A stretch of 64,000 bases of DNA from NCBI RefSeq assembly GCF_013927005.1, contig NZ_CP055930.1:806001-870000 (forward strand), written 5' to 3'. Shown here piece after piece: positions 15,231-23,162 of this stretch (positions are counted from its first letter, which is position 1; the number at the start of each line of letters is the position of its first letter). This stretch comes from Enterobacter sp. RHBSTW-00175 (GTDB taxonomy: Bacteria; Pseudomonadota; Gammaproteobacteria; Enterobacterales; Enterobacteriaceae). The notes under the pieces were generated by a model, which saw only the letters and a list, made by a program, of their open reading frames with translations, was not told the DNA's origin and ran no database searches. The position numbers and the translations under genes were made by a program.

Positions 15231-16313
15231 TCAGGACAGATCTTCACGGTTATATTTGACTTTGAATTTGGCAAAATGATCAAAGGGGATTCTTTGGGCG
15301 TGCTGTAACTGCCCCAGCACTATCCCTTTTGATACACCAATTTTCCGGGCAAATTTAATAATATTTTTCCAGTTCCGCCCAGTCAGCGTGTCAAACTCTG
15401 CACGGTATGCTGGGGGAATCAGGACGCTGCTGGAAAACTCGTTTGCTTCCTGTTCTTCTTTTTCAGAAAGGCCACTCATTCCTTCTATGCGGTGCTGTTC
15501 ACAGTTGTGCAGAACCAGATGGCCAACCTCATGAAACAACGTAAACCAGAAATGATCGTCTCTCAGATACCGAAAACTCATTATCAGTGTCGCTTTGCCG
15601 TGTTCAAAAAAACAGGTAGCGCCGCTTGCTGGACATCCTTTTGGCGTTGGCAGGATCACAAGCGCTACACCAGCGTCAGCGAGTATGCTGCGTATCGCAG
15701 GAAGAAATACTTTGGGATCAGGCTCAAGAGAATGTTTTCTTAAATCTTCCAGACTGCCTTTAAGTATTTCCTTATCCCATGCATAAGTTCTCTGTTTCCG
15801 CGAAATATATTCAGCTTTCTTGAGCCAAGTAATTACGGCCATTTCTTCCGTTCTGAAAGCTTCGGATTTTCTGAAAGCTATAGCAGTCTGTTTATTTTTA
15901 TAATAATTAAACCATTCGGGTACGGATGAAACGCCGAAAAAGCTCAGGCAACACTCGACTTTTTTATTACCGCTCAGGCCCTTCGGAATCCAACCCAGTT
16001 TACTCATATCTGACGTAGGCAGAGACTGAACCCATTCATTATTTTGGCGAATGATCGCATCTTTATGTTGGCGATATTTGTCTTCACGACTGAGCCAGAA
16101 AGTCGTGCTGACATCGAAGAGAGATTCAAGCTTGTTGGCAATCTTCTCAGTGAGAATAAGCTCACCAGAAATCAACTCACGACCTTTAATCAGGGAAAGG
16201 CCAACTCTTTTACTGAGCTCTTCTTCGTTGAAACCATGTTCGTCCATGAGGTCTATTATGGTATCTCCGGGGGCTGACACCCAGTCCGGGTTAAATCCGT
16301 TATCAGAAACCAT
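15231..16313 (-). CDS. XRE-family antitoxin/regulator fused to ImmA/IrrE metallopeptidase
   Basis: The 360-residue protein has an N-terminal helix-turn-helix of HigA type (GDTIIDLMDEHGFNEEELSK to about residue 75) and a C-terminal ImmA/IrrE (COG2856) zinc peptidase with HEVGH at 261-265. A downstream acidic segment, EKEEQEANEFSSSVLIP, is also typical of the family. Such proteins control mobile-element repressors or act as antitoxins whose peptidase senses stress. It overlaps the upstream HigB-like gene by 11 bp, so the pair is co-translated. It faces the pyrophosphorylase gene tail to tail. It may be a separate toxin-antitoxin cassette or a regulator of the neighbouring nucleotide module. Confidence 0.85.
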   Translation of the reverse strand: MVSDNGFNPDWVSAPGDTIIDLMDEHGFNEEELSKRVGLSLIKGRELISGELILTEKIANKLESLFDVSTTFWLSREDKYRQHKDAIIRQNNEWVQSLPTSDMSKLGWIPKGLSGNKKVECCLSFFGVSSVPEWFNYYKNKQTAIAFRKSEAFRTEEMAVITWLKKAEYISRKQRTYAWDKEILKGSLEDLRKHSLEPDPKVFLPAIRSILADAGVALVILPTPKGCPASGATCFFEHGKATLIMSFRYLRDDHFWFTLFHEVGHLVLHNCEQHRIEGMSGLSEKEEQEANEFSSSVLIPPAYRAEFDTLTGRNWKNIIKFARKIGVSKGIVLGQLQHAQRIPFDHFAKFKVKYNREDLS

Positions 16314-16638
16314 AATCTTCGCCTATATGAACCAGTTTCAACCGGGTTACCCGCCCCCAGTCAAGTGAGTTGTCTGCCTGCCGGGGGGGGGCTAGATGCC
16401 CATTTACAAAGTACATTTTAACCCCTTCTGTGAGGTTAATTGTAATGTAATCGCATCCATTTTCGCATAAAAATTCTGTTTTAAGAAAACCCGGAAGCTT
16501 AGCTACCGATGCTGAAGACCAGATATCAGCACACCGCACGCGCAGTTTTGCAGCTACTGCATCACCGAACAAATTTATCCCTGCTTCTTTGAACTCAACT
16601 GAATCTCTGAGTTCGGAACTGTCACAAAAAATCTGCAA
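16303..16638 (-). CDS. HigB/RelE-like small protein upstream of the XRE-ImmA gene
   Basis: The open frame ends SLDWGRVTRLKLVHIGEDYGF, close to the WxRVxxIxLxEIxDYH ending of HigB-type toxins. It contains KLRVRCADIWSSASVAKLPG and ITINLTEGVKMYFVNGHLAP, which fit the beta-sheet core of that fold. The only start in the frame is a TTG at 16636-16638. The frame stays open for another 33 bp upstream without ATG or GTG (reading NIIFSDKSLSVGNP), so the true start may be a rare codon or may have been lost. Position before a HigA-ImmA fusion supports a toxin role. It is diverged from classical HigB and activity is unproven. Confidence 0.5.
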   Translation of the reverse strand: MQIFCDSSELRDSVEFKEAGINLFGDAVAAKLRVRCADIWSSASVAKLPGFLKTEFLCENGCDYITINLTEGVKMYFVNGHLAPPRQADNSLDWGRVTRLKLVHIGEDYGF

Positions 16639-16671
16639 TGGGTTACCAACGCTGAGCGATTTATCAGAGAA

Positions 16672-17099
16672 TATTATATTCTAATGTATAAAAAATCCAC
16701 GATTTCACGGGTGGTTATGACCAGCTCCCCGTTGATTCACACAGAAGGCTGTTAGCAATGTCCGCAGATCGCTCATAGCAGACATGAATACTCTGCTGAT
16801 TGGCCACTCCGTGCCTGAACGGGCGAGGTACACCATCTACTCAAACGGACAAGTTTATGGATCACTACAGTATTTGAGATAGAGCAGTTTTTATTGACCC
16901 CCTCAGTAATCAGACGCTAAATATCCCGCCACACTTACATTTAGTATGCCATAGAGGGTGTTATTTTGAAGTCGCTAGGCATGTTGGAACCATGCGAGGT
17001 ACTGTGGTTCTACTTTATGGTTCCTTTTTGGAACCCATAACGAAATTAATTTAAACAGAAACATTAAATATCAATACACTATGATTAAAAGTACAGGGA
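16672..17099. other. No gene recognised; tail of the left island
   Basis: About 430 bp of non-coding, partly AT-rich DNA between the HigB-like gene and the left attachment repeat of the P4-like element. An imperfect hairpin lies around 16756-16786 (AATGTCCGC...AGCAGACAT) and another around 17000-17035 (GGTTC...GGAACC words). Neither is clearly a terminator. No tRNA end precedes the repeat at 17100. Confidence 0.4.
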
Positions 17100-17114
17100 C
17101 GCCAGCCCACCAAA
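17100..17114. repeat. Left attachment core of the P4-like element
   Basis: CGCCAGCCCACCAAA, identical to 28018-28032. It ends in CCACCA like an RNA gene 3' end, but the DNA before it is not tRNA. The parental RNA gene, if any, would lie left of this window, which suggests islands in tandem. Confidence 0.75.
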
Positions 17115-17147
17115 TAATGATCCGGATGTGTCCGGTGAAGTACAGAA

Positions 17148-17181
17148 AGCCCGCATGGCACAAGCCCTGCGGGCTTTTTTT
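17148..17181 (+). terminator. Rho-independent terminator next to the left attachment site
   Basis: AGCCCGC (17148-17154) pairs with GCGGGCT (17169-17175), followed by T7. Nearly the same hairpin lies next to the right attachment site (28077-28109), so the attachment core travels with a terminator on both sides. Confidence 0.8.
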
Positions 17182-17224
17182 GTGTCTGTCGTTGTCCGAG
17201 AACATCCGGCTGAATCCGGTGATT

Positions 17225-17278
17225 ATTGGTATACGTTTAGGTATACGGTAGGATGTATACCTAAAAGCGTATACCAAT
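17225..17278. promoter_or_regulatory. Large inverted repeat upstream of int (arm-type sites/operator)
   Basis: ATTGGTATACG-TTTAGGTATAC on the left is mirrored by GTATACCTAAA-AG-CGTATACCAAT on the right. The same 22-base word occurs at 27933-27954 inside the right end of the element. Placement at both ends fits integrase or Vis arm-type binding sites; at this end it also overlaps the int promoter, so autoregulation is likely. Confidence 0.65.
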
Positions 17279-17297
17279 TCATGAAGGAGCGGCCACA

Positions 17298-18488
17298 GTG
17301 GCACGGACAACACGCCCCCTGACCAACACCGAAGTTCTACGTGCTAAGGCGCTAGAGAAGGATCTAACGCTGCATGATGGCGACGGGCTTTTCCTGATAG
17401 TGAAAACCAGTGGCAAAAAACTCTGGCGTTTCCGTTATCAACGTCCGGCAACAAAGCAGCGGACAATGATTGGGCTCGGAGCCTTCCCCGCCCTATCACT
17501 TGCAGATGCCCGAGGGTTAAGAGCGGATTACCTTGCCTTGTTAGCTAATGGCATCGACCCCCAAGTTCAAGCTGAAGTTGCAGAGGAAGAGCAGCAAATC
17601 GCTCTGGACAGTATTTTTTCGACGGTTGCCGCTAACTGGTTCCAACTCAAAAGCAAAAGCGTTACCCCTGATTACGCAAAAGACATTTGGCGCTCACTGG
17701 AGAAAGATGTATTCCCTGCCATCGGTGAGATCCCCGTTCAGCAAATCAAAGCCCGGACACTGGTTGAAGCTCTTGAGCCAATCAAAGCTCGTGGGGCGCT
17801 TGAGACTGTACGTCGGCTGGTGCAGCGCATTAACGAGATAATGATTTATGCCGTAAACACTGGTCTGATTGATGCCAATCCAGCATCAGGTGTTGGAATG
17901 GCCTTTGAGAAACCCAAAAAACAAAACATGCCGACACTACGACCAGAAGAATTACCAAAGCTAATGCGTTCTCTGGTGATGTCGAATCTCTCTGTTTCGA
18001 CTCGCTGCCTGATTGAATGGCAACTTTTGACCCTCGTGCGCCCCTCTGAGGCCTCCGGTGCACGTTGGGCTGAGATCGATCTCGATGCAAAGCTCTGGAC
18101 TATTCCAGCCGAGCGGATGAAGGCCAAGCGTGAGCATATTGTTCCCCTATCGCCGCAGGCATTAGATATTCTAGAAGTGATGAAGCCAATCAGCGCTCAT
18201 CGTGAACATGTTTTTCCGAGTCGAAATGACCCAAAACAAGCAATGAATAGCCAGACGGCAAATGCTGCTTTAAAACGAATTGGGTATGGAGGTAAATTGG
18301 TTGCACATGGATTGAGGTCTATTGCAAGCACAGCTTTAAATGAAGAGGGTTTTAATTCTGATGTCATTGAGGCAGCTTTAGCGCACAGCGATAAAAATGA
18401 AGTCAGGAAAGCTTATAATCGCTCTACGTATCTTGAACACAGGAAACAACTAATGGATTGGTGGGGGAACCATGTATCTTCTGCGTAA
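17298..18488 (+). CDS. int: P4-type tyrosine integrase
   Basis: I take the GTG at 17298 as start, with AAGGAGC ten bases upstream. The 396-residue protein has the DUF4102 N-terminal arm-binding domain (HDGDGLFLIVKTSGKKLWRF), a central SAM-like domain and the catalytic domain. Catalytic residues are Arg in LVRPSEASGARW, His and Arg in VAHGLRSIAS and the nucleophile Tyr in KAYNRSTYLEHR. It catalyses integration and excision between the phage and chromosomal sites, here CGCCAGCCCACCAAA. Length and motifs match P4 Int. It is the first gene after the left attachment site, convergent with the Pycsar operon and separated from it by a shared terminator. Confidence 0.95.
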   Translation: MARTTRPLTNTEVLRAKALEKDLTLHDGDGLFLIVKTSGKKLWRFRYQRPATKQRTMIGLGAFPALSLADARGLRADYLALLANGIDPQVQAEVAEEEQQIALDSIFSTVAANWFQLKSKSVTPDYAKDIWRSLEKDVFPAIGEIPVQQIKARTLVEALEPIKARGALETVRRLVQRINEIMIYAVNTGLIDANPASGVGMAFEKPKKQNMPTLRPEELPKLMRSLVMSNLSVSTRCLIEWQLLTLVRPSEASGARWAEIDLDAKLWTIPAERMKAKREHIVPLSPQALDILEVMKPISAHREHVFPSRNDPKQAMNSQTANAALKRIGYGGKLVAHGLRSIASTALNEEGFNSDVIEAALAHSDKNEVRKAYNRSTYLEHRKQLMDWWGNHVSSA

Positions 18489-18496
18489 TAATAATT

Positions 18497-18522
18497 TTAA
18501 GGGCAGCATAAGCACTGCCCTT
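18497..18522. terminator. Bidirectional terminator between int and pycC
   Basis: TAAGGGCAG (18497-18505) pairs with CTGCCCTTA (18514-18522) between two convergent genes. A- and T-rich flanks are short, so strength is moderate. Confidence 0.65.
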
Positions 18523-18526
18523 ACCC

Positions 18527-19876
18527 CTATACAATATACACACCTATAATGTTTCGATAATAAATAGCTGCCCCTCCCCCTCGTACAATAACCTCCATTG
18601 TATGTAAGCCTCTAAAAGATGTTGCTTCTGACAAGGTTAATATTAAACCTTCGCTATCGCGTTTTAAATTTATTCGAGAAGCGTTATCCACCTTAATTAA
18701 GCTTTCATTTTCCACACGAACAACATAATCCTCGGATAAATCATCCTTAGCTTCTTCCCCATGATTTTTTTTGCAAAAAATTATATTTAGATTACCTAAT
18801 CCAGGGTAAATCCTTAATTTAAATATTAATTTTTTTTGTTTTGGCAAAAATCGAGATATTGATTTATATTCTACTTCTTTATCATCCTCGTCAACATAAC
18901 AACCAAAAATAAAATGATTAGGATGTAAAACAGATGAGGACATTTTTTTATCATTCAATTTGAATGGCAACAAGCTTTGATATTCATCCATATTTAATAA
19001 TCGAATTCGCCTGTCTATAGGCCTTCCTTCCTTATTCGTTATATTCGGCTCTATAAACTTAATCTCTCGCCCTGCTTTACTCTTCAATGAAGTATATTCC
19101 AAAGGAAAATCAATATAATCTAAAATCCCTTGCCCTAACATGGCTGTATTTTTGTCTGCTAGTTGTTGTAACTTGGCTGTCATATCAACTGGAAGCCCTA
19201 ATGCTGTTACTTCGCACGATTCTCCTAAACCAAAGTTACCCCAAATAACTTCATCTTCTGACCCATAATCCAAGCCAATTCGGACACCTAGATCAATTTC
19301 AGTGCCAAGGTCCTCGTTCAAAGATGGGAATATATACTCCTTCAAAATCAATCTGAGTGTTGATGCAGCGTTTATAGCATCTGCTATTGCATCCTCTTTG
19401 CTTACATCAGACCTACCAAAGAAGGCCATCAAAGCATCGCCCATAAGTCGATGAGGATAACCATCTAGCGCTCGAACAATGTCAATGCAAGCTTGAAGTA
19501 TTCTATTTTTAACGATATATGCTTGTTCTAGCGGCAATAAAAGTGATAAGCGGGAGCTTTTACGTATATCAATAAACATCGTCACTATGTATTGATTATG
19601 CGTTACACTAAGACCATTTAACATTGTAAGTTCAGGATGGGTGCCAATTTTATGTTCGTTTAATCCAAGCTTATTAAACAGAGGTCTAATTTCACGCTGA
19701 TAATCATACTCCAAGAAATTGCTCGGGCTTGTTGAAAAAGATTCTGAAATAAGTACCGAATCTCCCCTCCGACTTTCCATACCAACAGACAAAGCGCCAT
19801 CCATGGTCATTCCTTTTCTTAAGGTTATATTTTTTATACCCTTAAAGTTTTTCTCGGTAATATCTTTAAAACTCAT
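18527..19876 (-). CDS. pycC: Pycsar pyrimidine cyclase PycC
   Basis: The 449-residue protein has a class III nucleotidyl cyclase domain: TMFIDIRKSS with metal ligand Asp103, HRLMGDALMAFFG with Asp147, and IGLDYGSEDEVIWGNFG. From about 310 to the end there is a beta-rich domain like the AGS-C sensor found behind cyclases and CD-NTases in defence loci. In Pycsar the cyclase makes cCMP or cUMP upon phage infection; which one cannot be read here. Its ATG overlaps the TGA of the effector gene by four bases. The int-psu interval where it sits is the documented P4 hotspot for anti-phage cargo. GC is lower than the P4 backbone, consistent with a cassette. Confidence 0.85.
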   Translation of the reverse strand: MSFKDITEKNFKGIKNITLRKGMTMDGALSVGMESRRGDSVLISESFSTSPSNFLEYDYQREIRPLFNKLGLNEHKIGTHPELTMLNGLSVTHNQYIVTMFIDIRKSSRLSLLLPLEQAYIVKNRILQACIDIVRALDGYPHRLMGDALMAFFGRSDVSKEDAIADAINAASTLRLILKEYIFPSLNEDLGTEIDLGVRIGLDYGSEDEVIWGNFGLGESCEVTALGLPVDMTAKLQQLADKNTAMLGQGILDYIDFPLEYTSLKSKAGREIKFIEPNITNKEGRPIDRRIRLLNMDEYQSLLPFKLNDKKMSSSVLHPNHFIFGCYVDEDDKEVEYKSISRFLPKQKKLIFKLRIYPGLGNLNIIFCKKNHGEEAKDDLSEDYVVRVENESLIKVDNASRINLKRDSEGLILTLSEATSFRGLHTMEVIVRGGGAAIYYRNIIGVYIV

Positions 19877-20430
19877 AATAGAACTCCATTTGCAAAATCA
19901 ACGAATTTTGAAAAGCAAAGACAAATCATGCAAAAATATGCATATTTCAAATATCTAACCGCATCAGAAAACAACAAGAACTTTTCCTTGGCAATTCCCG
20001 CCAAAATATAGCTTTGAGCACACATATCCCTTAATAACCCTTCATCATCTTCGTCATTATATTTTGAAAAGTATTCATTCACATCGTTTAGATTACCAAT
20101 AAATACAAATGAAACCAGTGATCCACTTGCCTCGTGAACTTTATTTACCGACTTCATTTTTGGAATGATACTTCGCAGCGAATAAACCACAGATAAAACA
20201 ATAAAAAAACCGATCAAAAAAACCATTACACAAAAAAACAAGTTATACAAATTGCTACCTAGAAACAAACCTTTAAAGCTTCCTATTTTATTCGAGAATA
20301 TTGTTAAACTCGCCCCACTCGCAGCCAAAAGCAAGGCTGCCTTGTTATTTGTGGTGGAAATATAACCATCAGTCCTTTTTATTATATCAAACTGTAGTTT
20401 TATTTTCTCTTTGTTTTCTTGAATATCCAC
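19873..20430 (-). CDS. pycTM: Pycsar transmembrane effector PycTM
   Basis: The 185-residue protein opens KIKLQFDIIKRTDGYISTTN followed by NKAALLLAASGASLTIFSN, the signature of the Pycsar effector family (DUF5706). Helices about 28-46, 60-88 and 160-182 are hydrophobic, and a charged loop (YNDEDDEG) lies between. On binding a cyclic pyrimidine, PycTM is thought to damage the inner membrane and abort infection. It is the first gene of a two-gene operon with pycC, ATGA overlap. Promoter elements should lie in 20431-20520, which is AT-rich; I cannot fix them exactly. Confidence 0.85.
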   Translation of the reverse strand: MDIQENKEKIKLQFDIIKRTDGYISTTNNKAALLLAASGASLTIFSNKIGSFKGLFLGSNLYNLFFCVMVFLIGFFIVLSVVYSLRSIIPKMKSVNKVHEASGSLVSFVFIGNLNDVNEYFSKYNDEDDEGLLRDMCAQSYILAGIAKEKFLLFSDAVRYLKYAYFCMICLCFSKFVDFANGVLL

Positions 20431-20872
20431 TTCACCCCCTCAGACATATACTTTAAATATTATTTTTTTGTCGCCCATCTTACAACTTACTCTCCAAAAA
20501 ATTTGTTATGCATCACAATATATTCTTGAAGCATTGCTATTGAATTTTATAACATTAACTTCTAATAGATATGACACTTCATAATCATTATGCATAATGA
20601 TTATGCCCGCACAATTCCCTCCCCCACACACCAGGCCGCATATACTACGTGAATGTACGGATTGGGCACTACAGAATTCAAATGTAATCACTTATCTCCT
20701 AGATGAACGATTTCTGCTAACTCAAGGTAGCGCTTGTAACACCTTGATGAAACGCCTCACAACATCATCATTTTGTCTCCACTTATATTGGCCATAAATC
20801 TCTTGGTGAATCCGCGTGTCACTGAGACTCGTTCAGACAGAGAAAATAAATAAGCGAATTACTTCTGGCGCG
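20431..20872. other. Gene-free stretch between the Pycsar operon and cos
   Basis: About 440 bp, AT-rich near the Pycsar promoter. A palindrome TCATAATCATTATGCATAAT lies at about 20579-20598, followed by ATGATTATGC. No credible gene. Confidence 0.45.
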
Positions 20873-20895
20873 CAATGCTCTCCCCGCCCCGCCTG
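20873..20895. other. cos: cos site of P2/P4 type
   Basis: TGCTCTCCCCGCCCCGCC at 20876-20893 is nearly the complement of the P2/P4 19-base cohesive end (GGCGAGGCGGGGAAAGCAC). It lies directly beyond psu as in P4, followed by CGCTTAATGGGGCG and TGCATG-rich inverted repeats to about 21030. Helper terminase would cut here for packaging. Confidence 0.75.
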
Positions 20896-21066
20896 CCCGC
20901 TTAATGGGGCGCTTTTAATGCAGGTGCATGGGTGGCCTCAGGCCGCGCCAGAGCTGGTGCTGGCGGGGGAGGCAGGGACGCGAAAACGCATGCAAAACCA
21001 TGCACCTTATGCATGCATGGCTTAATTCGGGAAAAAGGGCGGGATTTACGGGGATTTTTTGACGGG

Positions 21067-21633
21067 CTACTGCGCGGCAAGTTCAGCGCGTTTTCGGACG
21101 TAATTCTGGTTTTGTGCAGGCGTGAATTTTTCACGATTATCATCCCGTGAAGCCGCGTCAGGCCTGAATCCGATGGCTGTTAAAATGTCATTATCCTGTG
21201 CGGAATAATTTATTTTTTCACCAGCAGCCAGCCACACCGACAGCGCTTCACGCAGATAATCGACTGAATGCTGCATCACGCAGTGTTTTACAGCGGGATG
21301 CTGGTTGTTATAGCCCATCAGCTCAGGTGCAAGAGCGGCGGTCAGCTCCGCGCCGTGCGTCTGCATAAAATCATTCAGGCGGTTACGGATGCTGATGCGC
21401 TGCACGTCCTCATGTGAGCGAATATAGCGACCGGCAGCCTGATTAATTTCCCATTTTTTTACATCGATAATATCGCGCAGCGTTTGCAGGCTGCGGGAGC
21501 TATTAGCCTCACCTGTGGCTAACAGCTCTCCGTATTCCTGTTCGGCATCAGCCAGCTCCTGTTTGCGGGTCAGCCAGCTGGTTTTGTTGTTCTGACAGAC
21601 GTCAAAAGCCTGCTCCAGCGTTAATGTTGTCAT
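21067..21633 (-). CDS. psu: Polarity suppression / capsid decoration protein Psu
   Basis: The 188-residue protein matches P4 Psu from memory along its length: QAFDVCQNNKTSWLTRKQEL, then AAGRYIRSHEDVQRISIR, ALAPELMGY, GEKINYSAQDNDILTAIGFR and REKFTPAQN. In P4, Psu binds and inhibits the Rho terminator, relieving polarity, and also decorates the small capsid. It is all-helical and cytosolic. It is the last gene of the late operon sid-delta-psu, 18 bp after the delta-like gene. It is distinguished from helper-phage genes by its place next to cos. Confidence 0.95.
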   Translation of the reverse strand: MTTLTLEQAFDVCQNNKTSWLTRKQELADAEQEYGELLATGEANSSRSLQTLRDIIDVKKWEINQAAGRYIRSHEDVQRISIRNRLNDFMQTHGAELTAALAPELMGYNNQHPAVKHCVMQHSVDYLREALSVWLAAGEKINYSAQDNDILTAIGFRPDAASRDDNREKFTPAQNQNYVRKRAELAAQ

Positions 21634-21651
21634 CGGGTGTCTCCGTCGACG

Positions 21652-21879
21652 TTACAGACTTTGTTTTTTCGCTTTCCCGGCATGAGCCGAGATAAATTCG
21701 TCATCCTTTAATTCTGTCTCTGAAGGCGGCCTGATAACCGAGTCGAGCGACTCCATCGTCCGGAATGTGGCCGAACAGAGAATGTTGGTGCACTGGTAAT
21801 AGGCATGTTTGACGGTTTCAGACAGATAGCGGCTGGTACGGGTATGTGCCGGGCACTTACAGAACGGGCAGTGCATCAT
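21652..21879 (-). CDS. Ogr/Delta-type zinc-finger late activator
   Basis: The 75-residue protein begins HCPFCKCPAHTRTSRYLSE with a later CTNILCSATF, giving the Cys-x2-Cys...Cys-x4-Cys zinc site of the Ogr/Delta family. These proteins activate late promoters of P2 and P4. P4 Delta itself is a tandem duplication of about 166 residues, whereas this one is a single domain as in P2 Ogr. Its ATG overlaps the sid stop by four bases and a second ATG follows at once. It would drive its own operon and the helper's late genes. Confidence 0.9.
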   Translation of the reverse strand: MMHCPFCKCPAHTRTSRYLSETVKHAYYQCTNILCSATFRTMESLDSVIRPPSETELKDDEFISAHAGKAKKQSL

Positions 21880-22610
21880 GACAACAATCCCCGCGCTTCA
21901 AGGTCAGCCTTTCGCACACTCAGCTTGTCAAAGTAGCTCTTACGCTGACCGGCGGTTACTGCGACGCCGTAATCCATATGCGGCAGCGTCTCGGGCGACA
22001 GCCCGGCTTTAAACAGCACCGGCTCATCAGCCAGACGGATATGGCAGCCTTTCACCGCTTGCTTAAGCCACGTCTGCACCTCCTGCATAATCGCTTTATC
22101 CGGCTCGACATAGCCCTGAATCCCGACGGTGTTCGCAAGAGGATTCCCCAGTGCCAGCATTTTGAGTTTCATCGCCCGGACAAGCGCCCCGCACGTATCG
22201 CGTAACGCGTTATCCAGCTCTTTTCCCGCATACTGGCTGAGCACATTGTGATGTGCCTGACGGTATGCTCTGGCCGTACTGTCACAGTTACCTTTCAGCC
22301 GGTCGCATTCAAAGGTCAGCACCTCAGCGAGCTGGTCACACTCCTGTGCCAGTTCACGGGAAGCGACACGCGCCAGATGCTGTTTTTTCAGCTCATCCGT
22401 CAGCACCGCACCACCGGCACGAAATGCCGTGCGCCATTCACTCGCGTCACTACCGCTCTCCTGCTCAAGCTCTTTTTTTTGCTGTGCGGTACGGGCAATC
22501 GCGGTGGCGGTGTCATCCATCATGCGGGCGTTTTCAAGATGCTCAGTTCTGGCCGCGTTCAGTTGCCGGAATGCCGGAGTCAGATAGTCAGGAATAGTCG
22601 TGGTGGTCAT
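21876..22610 (-). CDS. sid: Capsid size determination protein Sid
   Basis: The start is MTTTTIPDYL at 22610, preceded by GAGGAG; the frame runs on upstream without a ribosome site. This gives 244 residues, the P4 Sid length. Similar stretches from memory include HLENARMMDDTATAI, ASEWRTAFRAGGAVLTDELK and LSPETLPHMDYGV. Sid forms an external scaffold that makes P2 gpN build the small T=4 capsid, excluding the larger helper genome. First gene of the late operon. The promoter should lie in 22611-22760, and an Ogr-type activator site is expected there but I did not resolve it. Confidence 0.95.
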   Translation of the reverse strand: MTTTTIPDYLTPAFRQLNAARTEHLENARMMDDTATAIARTAQQKKELEQESGSDASEWRTAFRAGGAVLTDELKKQHLARVASRELAQECDQLAEVLTFECDRLKGNCDSTARAYRQAHHNVLSQYAGKELDNALRDTCGALVRAMKLKMLALGNPLANTVGIQGYVEPDKAIMQEVQTWLKQAVKGCHIRLADEPVLFKAGLSPETLPHMDYGVAVTAGQRKSYFDKLSVRKADLEARGLLS

Positions 22611-22780
22611 GTTGTTACTCCTCAGTGATGTCAAGCTGAGGAGATTCTGCATCGCCCCGCACAACAACTCGATTCATTGCCGTTGTAGCAGACATGGCAC
22701 AAACAGGACTTTAAAACCTAGCTGGCCAGAGAAAGGTCTCAGGAAATTCCTCTCTCTCTGTTTGTTTTTTTACATATAAC

Positions 22781-22889
22781 TATTCACTACTATTCACTGT
22801 AAATAAAAATATAGTTAATACAGCAAGTTAAGAAGTGAACAGTTGAGAGAAAAGTGTTCACCGGGTGTTCACTACTGTTCACTGAGTGG
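22781..22889. repeat. ori: Origin-type iterons (TTCACT / GTGAACAG words)
   Basis: ATTCACTACTATTCACTGT at 22781-22799, GTGAACAGT near 22835, then GTGTTCACC, GTGTTCACT and TGTTCACTG within 22853-22882. P4 alpha binds repeats of the type GGTGAACAGT at its origin and at crr. The match in word and in position relative to vis supports an origin role. Confidence 0.6.
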
Positions 22890-22980
22890 ATATAACGCAT
22901 TTCTTTTTTTGATGGTTTATACCTATTAATAAATAGAGAATCCTCATCTTTATGAAACAAAATAGTATATCTGTCTCCAC

Positions 22981-23010
22981 TCAAGACCACCCAAGACCAC
23001 TCAAGACCAT
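22981..23010. repeat. Three tandem 10-bp repeats
   Basis: TCAAGACCAC, CCAAGACCAC and TCAAGACCAT follow one another without gap. One helical turn per unit suggests a cooperative protein site, perhaps for Vis or a late activator; no binder is known to me. Confidence 0.6.
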
Positions 23011-23162
23011 TCGAACTTTTTTCGTATAAAATTCATCCATGCAACTTGAACTCTTACACAATTCTCCCTTGTTGCATTCAGGAAATATATTCACAAAATA
23101 GAGAGCTACCCGATTCCGGACGGATGAGTTCGGATCTCTGTGGATATTAATGAGGTAGCGTT

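Larger units (their letters stand above)
22611..23162. promoter_or_regulatory. Divergent regulatory region between sid and vis
   Basis: About 550 bp with no credible gene. It holds the sid late promoter, an iteron cluster (22781-22889), three copies of a 10-bp word (22981-23010) and the promoter of vis. A small frame on the minus strand (22990-22790) overlaps the iterons and is rejected. Confidence 0.55.

Noticed and set aside
17090..17130. tRNA gene at the left attachment site
   Set aside because: CCACCA is present but no cloverleaf can be folded from the preceding bases.
22790..22990. Minus-strand frame of 66 codons in the sid-vis interval
   Set aside because: Covers the iterons and has no ribosome site.
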